Of a DNA stretch of 64,000 nucleotides, positions 7,135-13,983 are shown piece by piece. The translations under genes and the position numbers were made by a program. The notes below the pieces were generated by a model that did not search any database, was not told the origin of the DNA, and worked only from the letters and a program-made list of their open reading frames with translations. This stretch comes from Clostridiales bacterium (lineage in GTDB: Bacteria; Bacillota; Clostridia; Oscillospirales; Oscillospiraceae): assembly GCA_022785125.1 (NCBI GenBank), contig JALFRA010000009.1:1-64000 (forward strand). Reading direction: 5' to 3'. Each line of letters starts with the position of its first letter. The first letter of the stretch is position 1.

Positions 7135-9456
7135 GTGGCGAAATCGAATCTGGTGATCGTCGAGTCCCCGGCGAAGGCCAAGACCATTGGCAAATATCTG
7201 GGGCCCGGCTATCAGGTGAAGGCCTCCATGGGCCATGTCCGGGACCTGCCCAAAAGCAAGCTGGGCGTGGATGTGGACAACGACTTCACGGTGGACTATC
7301 AGCCCATCAAGGGCAAGGAAGAGGTCATCGACGACCTGACCAAGGCCGCCAAGAAGAGCGATAAAGTATTTCTGGCCACCGACCCTGACCGGGAAGGAGA
7401 GGCCATCTCCTGGCATCTGAAGGAGATGCTGGGGATTCCTGACGACAAGACCTACCGGGTGACCTTCAACGAGATCACCAAGAAGGTGGTCAATGACTCC
7501 ATCGCCCACCCCCGTGCCATCGACATGGACCTGGTCAATGCCCAGCAGGCGAGAAGGGTGCTGGACCGCATCGTGGGCTATCAGATCTCCCCCCTGCTGT
7601 GGAAAAAGATCCGCCGGGGCCTGTCCGCCGGCCGGGTACAGTCGGTGGCCACCAGGCTGGTGTGTGAGCGGGAGGCAGACATCAAGGCCTTCGTGCCTCA
7701 GGAATACTGGTCCCTGGAGGCCGATCTGGCCCGTATCTCCCCCAATCTGGGGCAGTTCAAGGCCAGCTTCTACGGCAGAGAGAAGAAGATGGAACTGAAC
7801 AGCGAACAGGCCGTTCAGGAAGTGGCCCTGGCCGTCCAGGCTGCCCCCTTCTCTGTGAAGAGCGTCAAGCGCCAGGACAAGCAGCGCAACCCGGCGCCCC
7901 CCTTCATCACCTCTACCCTCCAGCAGGAGGCCAGCCGCAAGCTGAACATGACCCCCCGGCGCACCATGTCCATCGCCCAGCAGCTCTATGAAGGCGTGGA
8001 CATTGAGGGCGAGGGTACCGTGGGTCTCATCACCTATATGCGTACCGATTCCCTCCGTCTGTCCGACGAGGCTACCGCCGCCGCCCGGGATTTCATCCTG
8101 TCCCGTTACGGGGAGCAGTACTACCCCGGCAAGCCCCGGGTGTACAAGACCAAGTCGGGGGCCCAGGACGCCCACGAGGCCATCCGGCCCTCCAACGTGG
8201 CCCTCACTCCGGAGGACATCAAAAAGTCCCTCACCGCCGAGCAGTACAAGCTCTATAAATTGATTTGGAGCCGCTTTCTGGCCTGCCAGATGGCTTCCGC
8301 CATCTATGACAGCGTGTCCATCGAGGTGGAGTCCGCCGGCTATACCTTCCGGGCCACCCACTCCTCCCTCAAGTTCTCCGGCTACACTGCCGTGTACGTG
8401 GAGGGCAAGGACGAGGAGGACGAGACTTTCCAGTCCCCCCTGCCTGACCTGAAGGAGGGGGAGCCCCTGGAGCTGAAGGGGTTAACCCCTGACCAGCACT
8501 TCACCCAGCCCCCCAGCCGCTACACCGAGGCCACCCTCATCAAGGCCCTGGAGGAGAAGGGCATCGGACGCCCCTCCACCTACGCCCCCACCATCTCCAC
8601 CATCCTGGACCGGGAGTATGTGGTGAAGGAGGGCAAAAACCTGCGGCCCACCCCTCTGGGCGAGGTGGTCACCGGCCTGATGAAGGACAAATTCACCGAT
8701 ATTGTGGATACCGCCTTCACCGCCAACATGGAGGAGCAGCTGGACGAGGTGGAGACCGGCAAGGTGGACTGGAAGAGTCTGCTGAGCCAGTTCTACGGCG
8801 GCTTTGAGAAGGAACTGAAGCAGGCAGAGCAGGACCTGGACGGCGAGCGCATCAAGGTGCCCGACGAGGTGTCCGACGTGATCTGTCCCAAGTGCGGCCG
8901 CAATCTGGTATATAAATCCGGCAGGTTTGGCAGGTTCCTGGCCTGTCCCGGCTGGCCGGAGTGCGACCACACCCAGCCCATCGTCATCGAGATGCCGGGC
9001 AAGTGCCCCAAGTGCGGCGGCAAGATTCTGAAAAAGACCTCCAAGCGGGGCTATGCCTATTATGGCTGCGAGAACAACTCCAATAAGGATGAGGCCCGCC
9101 GCTGCGACTTTATGACCTGGGATGTACCTGTGAAGGACAACTGTCCCGAGTGCGGCCATACCCTGTTTAAGAAGTCGGGCCGTGGGTTCAAGAAGCCCTT
9201 CTGCATCAACCCCGAGTGCCCCAACTTCCTGCCCGAGGACCAGCGGGGCTATAAGAAAAAGACCACCGCCGCCACGGAGACTCCTGCGGAGGGCGCTCCC
9301 CCCGAGGAGGAGAAGAAGCCCGCCAAGAAGACGGCGGCGAAAAAGACCGCCACCAAGAAGACGACGGCCGCCAAAAAGACTGCCGCCGCCAAAAAGACCA
9401 CAACAAAAAAGACGGCGGCCAGGAAGCCTGCCGCCAAACAGAAAGCGGAATCGTAG
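7135..9456 (+). CDS. topA: DNA topoisomerase I
   Basis: A 773-residue type IA topoisomerase that relaxes negative supercoils. The TOPRIM domain (1-120) has VIVESPAKAKTI and DPDREGEAISWH. The active-site tyrosine is Tyr301 in LITYMRTDS. Three C-terminal four-cysteine zinc modules start near residue 584 (CPKCG, CPKCGG, CPECG). A 45-residue Lys/Ala/Thr tail follows (repeated AAKKT units), a basic extension of the kind found in actinobacterial and some clostridial TopA that aids DNA binding. Start GTG with aaaaggag. The stop codon lies inside a palindromic repeat (9452-9482), so the final codons may have been changed by the repeat's insertion. Confidence 0.97.
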   Translation: MAKSNLVIVESPAKAKTIGKYLGPGYQVKASMGHVRDLPKSKLGVDVDNDFTVDYQPIKGKEEVIDDLTKAAKKSDKVFLATDPDREGEAISWHLKEMLGIPDDKTYRVTFNEITKKVVNDSIAHPRAIDMDLVNAQQARRVLDRIVGYQISPLLWKKIRRGLSAGRVQSVATRLVCEREADIKAFVPQEYWSLEADLARISPNLGQFKASFYGREKKMELNSEQAVQEVALAVQAAPFSVKSVKRQDKQRNPAPPFITSTLQQEASRKLNMTPRRTMSIAQQLYEGVDIEGEGTVGLITYMRTDSLRLSDEATAAARDFILSRYGEQYYPGKPRVYKTKSGAQDAHEAIRPSNVALTPEDIKKSLTAEQYKLYKLIWSRFLACQMASAIYDSVSIEVESAGYTFRATHSSLKFSGYTAVYVEGKDEEDETFQSPLPDLKEGEPLELKGLTPDQHFTQPPSRYTEATLIKALEEKGIGRPSTYAPTISTILDREYVVKEGKNLRPTPLGEVVTGLMKDKFTDIVDTAFTANMEEQLDEVETGKVDWKSLLSQFYGGFEKELKQAEQDLDGERIKVPDEVSDVICPKCGRNLVYKSGRFGRFLACPGWPECDHTQPIVIEMPGKCPKCGGKILKKTSKRGYAYYGCENNSNKDEARRCDFMTWDVPVKDNCPECGHTLFKKSGRGFKKPFCINPECPNFLPEDQRGYKKKTTAATETPAEGAPPEEEKKPAKKTAAKKTATKKTTAAKKTAAAKKTTTKKTAARKPAAKQKAES

Positions 9457-9482
9457 GGGCGGCCGCAAGGGTCGCCCCTACG
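9452..9482. repeat. REP-like palindrome, copy 1
   Basis: Perfect 10-bp arms CGTAGGGGCG (9452-9461) and CGCCCCTACG (9473-9482). The TAG stop of topA lies within it. Related palindromes occur at 11022, 11611 and 11658; together they form a small intergenic family ending in CCCCTAC(G). Confidence 0.75.
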
Positions 9483-9500
9483 GGCTGAAAAGGAGAACCT

Positions 9501-10805
9501 ATGGAACCTGTACGCGTGATCGGCGCGGGTCTGGCCGGGTGTGAGGCTGCGTGGCAGCTGGCCCGGCGGGGCATCCCCGTGATCCTGAAGGAAATGAAGC
9601 CCCACAAAATGACCCCCGCCCACCACACCCAGTGGTTCGGCGAGCTGGTGTGCTCCAACTCCCTGCGCTCCGACCAGCTGGAGAACGCGGTGGGCCTGCT
9701 GAAGGAGGAGCTGCGGCGGATGGGTTCCCTCATCCTGTCCTGCGCCGACGAGCACAGGGTGGAGGCCGGCGGCGCCCTGGCGGTGGACCGCCACGGCTTT
9801 GCTCAGGCCATCACCGAGAAGATCCGCAATCATCCCCTCATCACAGTGGTGGAGGAGGAAGTCACCCGGATTCCCGAAGAGGGCAACGTGATTGTGGCCT
9901 CCGGGCCCCTGACCTCCGACGTGCTGGCGGATGCCATTAAGGATTTCTTCCCGGAGAGCCACTACCTCAACTTCTTTGACGCCGCCGCCCCTCTGGTCAC
10001 CTTTGAGAGCGTGGACATGGAGAGCGCCTTCTTTGCCTCCCGCTACGACAAGGGCACTCCGGACTACATCAACTGCCCCATGACCGAGGAGGAGTACGAC
10101 GCATTCTGGACCGAGCTGTGTGCCGCCCAGGAGGCGGAGGTCCACGGTTTTGAGGACAAGAATGTGTTTGAGGGCTGTATGCCGGTGGAGGTCATGGCCC
10201 GCCGGGGCAAGCAGACCCTGTGCTACGGGCCACTGAAGCCCCGTGGTCTGCGGGACCCCAAGACCGGCAAGGAGCCCTTCGCTGTGGTGCAGCTGCGGCG
10301 GGATAACGCTGACGGCACCATCTACAATCTGGTGGGCTTCCAGACCCACCTGAAGTGGCCGGAGCAGAAGCGGGTGTTTTCCATGATCCCCGCCCTGAAA
10401 AACGCGGAGTTTGTCCGCTACGGCGTCATGCACCGCAACACCTATCTGGATTCTCCCCGGCTGCTGGACCGGTATTACCGGGTGAAGAAGGACCCGCGTA
10501 TCTGCTTTGCCGGGCAGATCACCGGCGTGGAGGGCTATGTGGAGTCCACCGCCTCCGGCTTCCTGGCGGCGGTGGAGCTGGCCCGGCGGCTCACCGGCAA
10601 GCCGCCGGTGGATTTCCCTCAGGAGACCGCCACCGGCGCGCTGGCTCTGTATATCAGCAATGAGAGCGTTACCGATTTCCAGCCCATGAACGTGAATTTC
10701 GGCATCATCCCGCCTCTGGGCTATAAGGTCAAGGGCAAGCGGAATAAGAATGCCGAATTGAGTAAGCGGGCTCTGGAAATGCTGGCGGGACTGGATGTAG
10801 AATAA
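9501..10805 (+). CDS. trmFO: methylenetetrahydrofolate:tRNA (uracil-54-C5) methyltransferase
   Basis: A 434-residue FAD/folate enzyme that makes 5-methyluridine at tRNA position 54 using methylenetetrahydrofolate. The N-terminal dinucleotide fold VIGAGLAGCEAAW begins at residue 5. GidA/TrmFO signatures follow: GELVCSNSLRSD, NVFEGCMPVEVMA and FAGQITGVEGYVES. Length is typical. The ATG is preceded by aaaaggag. The last 22 codons are present a second time at 10957-11022, behind a hairpin-rich element. Position after topA is the usual order in Firmicutes. Confidence 0.96.
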   Translation: MEPVRVIGAGLAGCEAAWQLARRGIPVILKEMKPHKMTPAHHTQWFGELVCSNSLRSDQLENAVGLLKEELRRMGSLILSCADEHRVEAGGALAVDRHGFAQAITEKIRNHPLITVVEEEVTRIPEEGNVIVASGPLTSDVLADAIKDFFPESHYLNFFDAAAPLVTFESVDMESAFFASRYDKGTPDYINCPMTEEEYDAFWTELCAAQEAEVHGFEDKNVFEGCMPVEVMARRGKQTLCYGPLKPRGLRDPKTGKEPFAVVQLRRDNADGTIYNLVGFQTHLKWPEQKRVFSMIPALKNAEFVRYGVMHRNTYLDSPRLLDRYYRVKKDPRICFAGQITGVEGYVESTASGFLAAVELARRLTGKPPVDFPQETATGALALYISNESVTDFQPMNVNFGIIPPLGYKVKGKRNKNAELSKRALEMLAGLDVE

Positions 10806-10956
10806 GGCGCGTCCGCTTGCCCGGGAGCGAAAGCGACCCGCCGCCGTGCGGCGCCAAGTATTTTGCGAAGCAAAATCTTGATGCCGGGCGAATTCACTTC
10901 GCCCGAGCAGATTTAAGGATCGGGGCTCCCACGGAAATATGATTTCCGTGGGGAAC
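10803..10956 (+). repeat. four-hairpin intergenic element, copy A
   Basis: It starts at the trmFO stop. In order: a GC hairpin (CGCCGTGCGGCG), a hairpin pairing CAAGTATTTTGC with GCAAAATCTTG, a hairpin pairing GGGCGAA with TTCGCCC, the string AGGATCGGGGCTCCC, and a hairpin pairing CCACGGAAAT with ATTTCCGTGG. The same order, spacing and sequence skeleton recurs after smc (17551-17716). No ORF. A second copy of the trmFO gene end follows directly. Confidence 0.75.
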
Positions 10957-11022
10957 AAGCGGAACAAGAACGCTGAATTGAGTAAGCGAGCCTTGGAAGC
11001 GCTGGCGGGACTGGATGTGGAG
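10957..11022 (+). repeat. duplicated 3' end of trmFO
   Basis: These 66 bp repeat trmFO 10737-10802 in the same orientation, 220 bp downstream. Eight of the nine changed codons are synonymous (for example aat/aac, gcc/gct, ctg/ttg, gta/gtg); one is Met to Ala. The copy then reads Gly-Arg-stop. It has no start signal, so it is an untranslated second gene end. Confidence 0.9.
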
Positions 11023-11047
11023 GGCCGATGAGGGCATCGGCCCCTAC
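11022..11047. repeat. REP-like palindrome, copy 2
   Basis: GGGCCGATG (11022-11030) pairs with CATCGGCCC (11035-11043), followed by CTAC. It overlaps the end of the duplicated trmFO tail and the end of the small minus-strand gene. Confidence 0.55.
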
Positions 11048-11283
11048 AGACGGTGGAGGGAGAGGCCCAGCCTCAGGCCCTGGAGAAAGGCGGCCTCCTG
11101 ATCCCGCAGGCCCTGCTCATCCGTGAGGTCCCGTAGCTTGTCCACAAAATCCTCCCCCAGACTGCCCCTGACGGCATCCAGATGCCGGGACAGCAGCCGC
11201 TGGCGGGAGGAGTCCTCAGCGTCGGGGACGGCGGGGAAATGCTCCTGAGACAGGGAGAACAGGTCGGAAATCAAAAGGTTCAT
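11044..11283 (-). CDS. small protein, DUF6809-like
   Basis: 79 residues, no signal peptide or membrane helix. The C-terminal pattern E-AAFLQGLRLGLSL resembles the E..F..GFRLG ending of the small DUF6809-type proteins common in Clostridia, which have no known function. It is divergent from the XRE regulator at 11353, and the 43-bp palindrome between them begins 8 bp before this start. The RBS is weak (ggggttgtg). A second DUF6809-like gene, broken, is at 51.4 kb. Real gene likely; family call moderate. Confidence 0.55.
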   Translation of the reverse strand: MNLLISDLFSLSQEHFPAVPDAEDSSRQRLLSRHLDAVRGSLGEDFVDKLRDLTDEQGLRDQEAAFLQGLRLGLSLHRL

Positions 11284-11290
11284 ATCACAA

Positions 11291-11333
11291 CCCCACTAAT
11301 AGCGTGTATTTATTATACACGCTATTAGTGGGG
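11291..11333. promoter_or_regulatory. 43-bp palindromic operator between divergent genes
   Basis: Perfect 19-bp arms, CCCCACTAATAGCGTGTAT (11291-11309) and its reverse complement (11315-11333), around TTATT. It fills nearly all the space between the small minus-strand gene and the XRE regulator, ending 19 bp before the regulator start. Most likely the XRE protein's autoregulatory site; the AT-rich centre could hold -10 sequences for both directions. Confidence 0.7.
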
Positions 11334-11352
11334 GTCGTCAAGGGGGGATTTG

Positions 11353-11601
11353 GTGTACTCCAACGAGTTATTTGGCATACGGTTGAAGGAACTGCGAAAA
11401 CTGCGGGGCGAGACTCAGCAGGAGCTGGCAGAATTGCTGGGGATCAAACCAAATCAGATCGGTGAAATGGAAAATGGACGGAAAGCGTCAACCTTTGCCA
11501 AACTGGCCCAGCTGTGTGAGCATTACAATGTGTCGGCGGATTATCTGCTGGGCCTGATTGACGAACCCCGTCCCCTGACAGACGGGCAGCAGGGGCGGTA
11601 A
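11353..11601 (+). CDS. XRE-family transcriptional regulator
   Basis: 82 residues from the GTG at 11353 (AGGGGGG RBS 5 nt upstream); a TTG at 11350 is the alternative. The whole protein is one Cro/CI-type helix-turn-helix: IRLKELRKLRGETQQELAELLGIKPNQIGEMENGRKASTFAKLAQL, followed by SADYLLGL, the usual end of the domain. It probably binds the adjacent 43-bp palindrome as a dimer and controls itself and the divergent small gene. Two inverted copies of the palindromic repeat follow it. Confidence 0.85.
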   Translation: MYSNELFGIRLKELRKLRGETQQELAELLGIKPNQIGEMENGRKASTFAKLAQLCEHYNVSADYLLGLIDEPRPLTDGQQGR

Positions 11602-11610
11602 GGGGAACGC

Positions 11611-11636
11611 GGGCGACCACAAGGGTCGCCCCTACG
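11611..11636. repeat. REP-like palindrome, copy 3
   Basis: GGGCGACC (11611-11618) pairs with GGTCGCCC (11624-11631), followed by CTACG. It lies in opposite orientation to copy 4, 22 bp downstream. Confidence 0.65.
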
Positions 11637-11657
11637 AGCAGAGGCACGGAACTTCCC

Positions 11658-11684
11658 CGTAGGAGCGACCTTTATGGTCGCCCG
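11658..11684. repeat. REP-like palindrome, copy 4
   Basis: CGTAGGAGCGACC, a short loop, then GGTCGCCCG: the reverse orientation of copy 3. The pair 3/4 forms an inverted couple of about 74 bp ahead of plsX, the arrangement typical of REP/BIME-like elements. Confidence 0.65.
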
Positions 11685-11741
11685 TCCCGGATTTGCCCCA
11701 TACCAGATACGGAAAGAACATAGAAAGAAGAGGAGAACCAT

Positions 11742-12779
11742 ATGAAGATCATCGTAGACGCCATGGGGGGCGACAACGCGCCGGCTTCCAATGTGCGGGG
11801 CGCACTGGCCGCGGTCCGTGAGCTGGGGGTGGAGGTCATTCTGGTGGGCCGGGGAGAGGATATCCTCAAGGTCCTGAAGGACGACGGTATCAACGAGCTG
11901 CCTCCCGGCCTGGAGATCGCCCACGCCAGCCAGGTGGTGGAGATGTGCGGCAACCCTGCCACCGCCTTCCGGGAGAAGAAGGACTCCTCCCTCACCGTGG
12001 GCCTCAACCTGCTGAAAAACGGGGACGGCGATGCCTTCGTGTCCGCCGGCAGCACCGGCGCCCTGCTCTCCGCCGCCACCCTGATGATCAAGCGGGTGCG
12101 CGGCATCCGCCGGGCCGCCCTGGCTCCTGTGGTGCCCACCGGTGCCGGCGGGGCGGTGCTCATCGACTGCGGCGCTACCGCTGAGGGCACTCCGGAGTAC
12201 CTGCTCCAGTTCGCCTTTATGGGCTCCTACTACGCCGAGCGGGTGCTCAAGCGCCCCGAGCCCAAGGTGGGCTTGTTGAACATTGGCGCTGAACCCTCCA
12301 AGGGCACCGACCTGCAGCGGGAGGCCCACGCCCTGCTCACCGCCGCCGACAAGGCCGGGCGCATCCACTTCGTGGGCAACGTGGAGGCCCGTGAGGCGGT
12401 GTTTGGCCAGGTAGATGTCATTGTGTCCGACGGCTACTCGGGCAATATCTTCCTCAAGACCATGGAGGGCACCGCTGGGTATATGGCCAAGGAACTGAAG
12501 GCCATGTTCAAGAAAAGCTTCCTGACCAAGCTGGCTGCGGTGCTGGCGTCCGGCGGACTGAAGCAGTTTAAAAAGAAGATGGACTCCAGCGAGGTGGGCG
12601 GTACCGCTCTCATCGGCATTTCCAAGCCGGTGATCAAGGCTCATGGTTCCTCTAATGACTACGCCATCAAGAACGCCATCCGTCAGGCCCGGGATTTTGC
12701 GTCCTCCGGCATGATCGACGATCTGGTGGACAATATCGAATATATGCGCCTGCCTACCAACGCAGAGGAAAAAATTTGA
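11742..12779 (+). CDS. plsX: phosphate acyltransferase PlsX
   Basis: A 345-residue enzyme of phospholipid synthesis. It converts acyl-ACP and phosphate to acyl-phosphate, the donor for PlsY. Family signatures: the N-terminal IIVDAMGGDNAP, VSAGSTGALLSAA, GLLNIGAEPSKGT, and SDGYSGNIFLKTMEG. Length is typical. The ATG has an agaggag RBS. It is followed by acpP, rnc, smc and ftsY, the conserved fatty-acid/division order of Firmicutes, although acpP has its own promoter. Confidence 0.96.
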   Translation: MKIIVDAMGGDNAPASNVRGALAAVRELGVEVILVGRGEDILKVLKDDGINELPPGLEIAHASQVVEMCGNPATAFREKKDSSLTVGLNLLKNGDGDAFVSAGSTGALLSAATLMIKRVRGIRRAALAPVVPTGAGGAVLIDCGATAEGTPEYLLQFAFMGSYYAERVLKRPEPKVGLLNIGAEPSKGTDLQREAHALLTAADKAGRIHFVGNVEAREAVFGQVDVIVSDGYSGNIFLKTMEGTAGYMAKELKAMFKKSFLTKLAAVLASGGLKQFKKKMDSSEVGGTALIGISKPVIKAHGSSNDYAIKNAIRQARDFASSGMIDDLVDNIEYMRLPTNAEEKI

Positions 12780-12787
12780 GTTACCTA

Positions 12788-12817
12788 TTGACAGGCCCTC
12801 AAGACTTGCACTATTAT
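12788..12817 (+). promoter_or_regulatory. promoter for acpP
   Basis: Consensus TTGACA (12788-12793), 18-bp spacer, TATTAT (12812-12817). It gives acpP-rnc an independent start, as expected for an abundant protein. Confidence 0.75.
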
Positions 12818-12873
12818 CATAGTGCAAATGCAAAGACGCCGTCGGACGACGGATGCGACAGGAGTAGATGAAC

Positions 12874-13107
12874 ATGATTTTTGAGAAGATTGCCGGTCTG
12901 CTGTCCGAGCAGTTTGGTGTGGAAACCGACAGCATTACCATGGACACCTCCTTCGAGGACCTGGGCGCCGACTCTCTGGACATCGTGGAACTGACCATGG
13001 CGGTGGAAGAGGAGTTCGGCCTGGAGAATATGGACGAGGATGACCTGTCCGGCGTTGCCACCGTGGCCGACCTGGTCCGCTATCTGAAGTCCAAACTGGA
13101 AGACTGA
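12874..13107 (+). CDS. acpP: acyl carrier protein
   Basis: 77 acidic residues. The phosphopantetheine attachment serine is in GADSLDIVEL. The ATG at 12874 is chosen over 12868 because AGGAG (12860-12864) is 9 nt from the former and only 3 nt from the latter. It carries growing acyl chains in fatty acid synthesis and supplies PlsX. A GC-rich 11-bp hairpin without a T-run follows, before rnc. Confidence 0.95.
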   Translation: MIFEKIAGLLSEQFGVETDSITMDTSFEDLGADSLDIVELTMAVEEEFGLENMDEDDLSGVATVADLVRYLKSKLED

Positions 13108-13123
13108 CACAGGATCAGACTGG

Positions 13124-13148
13124 GGAGCCCCGCCGACGGCGGGGCTCC
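13124..13148 (+). other. GC-rich hairpin between acpP and rnc
   Basis: GGAGCCCCGCC (13124-13134) and GGCGGGGCTCC (13138-13148) pair perfectly around GAC. There is no T-tract, so an mRNA-stability or processing hairpin is more likely than a full terminator. It would protect abundant acpP mRNA and could be cleaved by the RNase III encoded next. Confidence 0.6.
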
Positions 13149-13171
13149 TGTCATGAAAGGGAGGGACGGCC

Positions 13172-13843
13172 ATGGAAGCCTTGGAAGAAAAGCTGGGTTA
13201 CCGCTTCAACCAGCGGGCCCTGTTGGAAAATGCTCTGACCCACAGCTCCTATGCCAACGAGAATAAAGCGAGAGGGTGCCAGAGCAATGAGCGGTTGGAG
13301 TTTCTGGGAGACTCCGTGCTGGGTATGGTGACGGCGGACTACCTGTTCCGCACCCATCCCGATCTGCCCGAGGGGGATCTGACCCGCACCCGGGCAGCTC
13401 TGGTGTGCGAGGGCAGCCTGGTGGAGGTGGCCCAGCAGCTGGACCTGGGGGCCTACCTGAAACTGGGCAAGGGTGAGGATGCTGGCGGCGGCCGGGAGCG
13501 GCCCTCCATCGTGGCCGACGCGGTGGAGGCGGTGATCGCTGCTGTCTACCTGGATGGCGGCATCGGCTCCGCCCGTAAGATCATCCAGAAATTTATCCTG
13601 GACCGGGAAGAGGAGAAGAGCGCCAGCCGGGACTACAAAACTGCCCTGCAGGAGCTGGTCCAGCGGGAGAGTGGCCAGGTGCTGGGCTATCAGCTCATCG
13701 GCGCCGAGGGCCCCGATCACGCCAAGATCTTCTCGGTGGAGGTGGACCTGAACGGTACCCCAATCGGCCAGGGCAAGGGCCGCAGCAAAAAAGAGGCAGA
13801 GCAGGCAGCAGCCAAGGCCGCCATCGAGAAGCTGAAGGGCTGA
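13172..13843 (+). CDS. rnc: ribonuclease III
   Basis: 223 residues. The endonuclease domain (1-145) has the signature NERLEFLGDSVLG and the second metal-binding motif DAVEAVIAAVYLDGG. A dsRNA-binding domain (152-222) ends with GKGRSKKEAEQAAAKAAIEKL. It cleaves double-stranded RNA in rRNA processing and mRNA decay. The ATG has a gggaggg RBS. A terminator follows, and smc has its own promoter. Confidence 0.96.
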   Translation: MEALEEKLGYRFNQRALLENALTHSSYANENKARGCQSNERLEFLGDSVLGMVTADYLFRTHPDLPEGDLTRTRAALVCEGSLVEVAQQLDLGAYLKLGKGEDAGGGRERPSIVADAVEAVIAAVYLDGGIGSARKIIQKFILDREEEKSASRDYKTALQELVQRESGQVLGYQLIGAEGPDHAKIFSVEVDLNGTPIGQGKGRSKKEAEQAAAKAAIEKLKG

Positions 13844-13860
13844 GGGCATCAACTGGAAAG

Positions 13861-13894
13861 AAACAGGACTGCGGATCATCCGCAGTCCTGTTTT
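13861..13894 (+). terminator. intrinsic terminator after rnc
   Basis: AAACAGGACTGCGGAT and its near-immediate reverse complement form a long stem ending in TTTT, 18 bp after the rnc stop. Confidence 0.8.
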
Positions 13895-13917
13895 ATGTGT
13901 TTCGGGGGCAAAAGGAT

Positions 13918-13946
13918 TTGCAATAGCCTCCATTCCTTGATATAAT
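13918..13946 (+). promoter_or_regulatory. promoter for smc
   Basis: TTGCAA (13918-13923), 17-bp spacer, perfect TATAAT (13941-13946). The start would fall near 13953, giving a short leader before the TTG start of smc. Confidence 0.7.
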
Positions 13947-13983
13947 ACTTTATTCAGAAGTATATGTGTTGCGAGGTGCCGCC

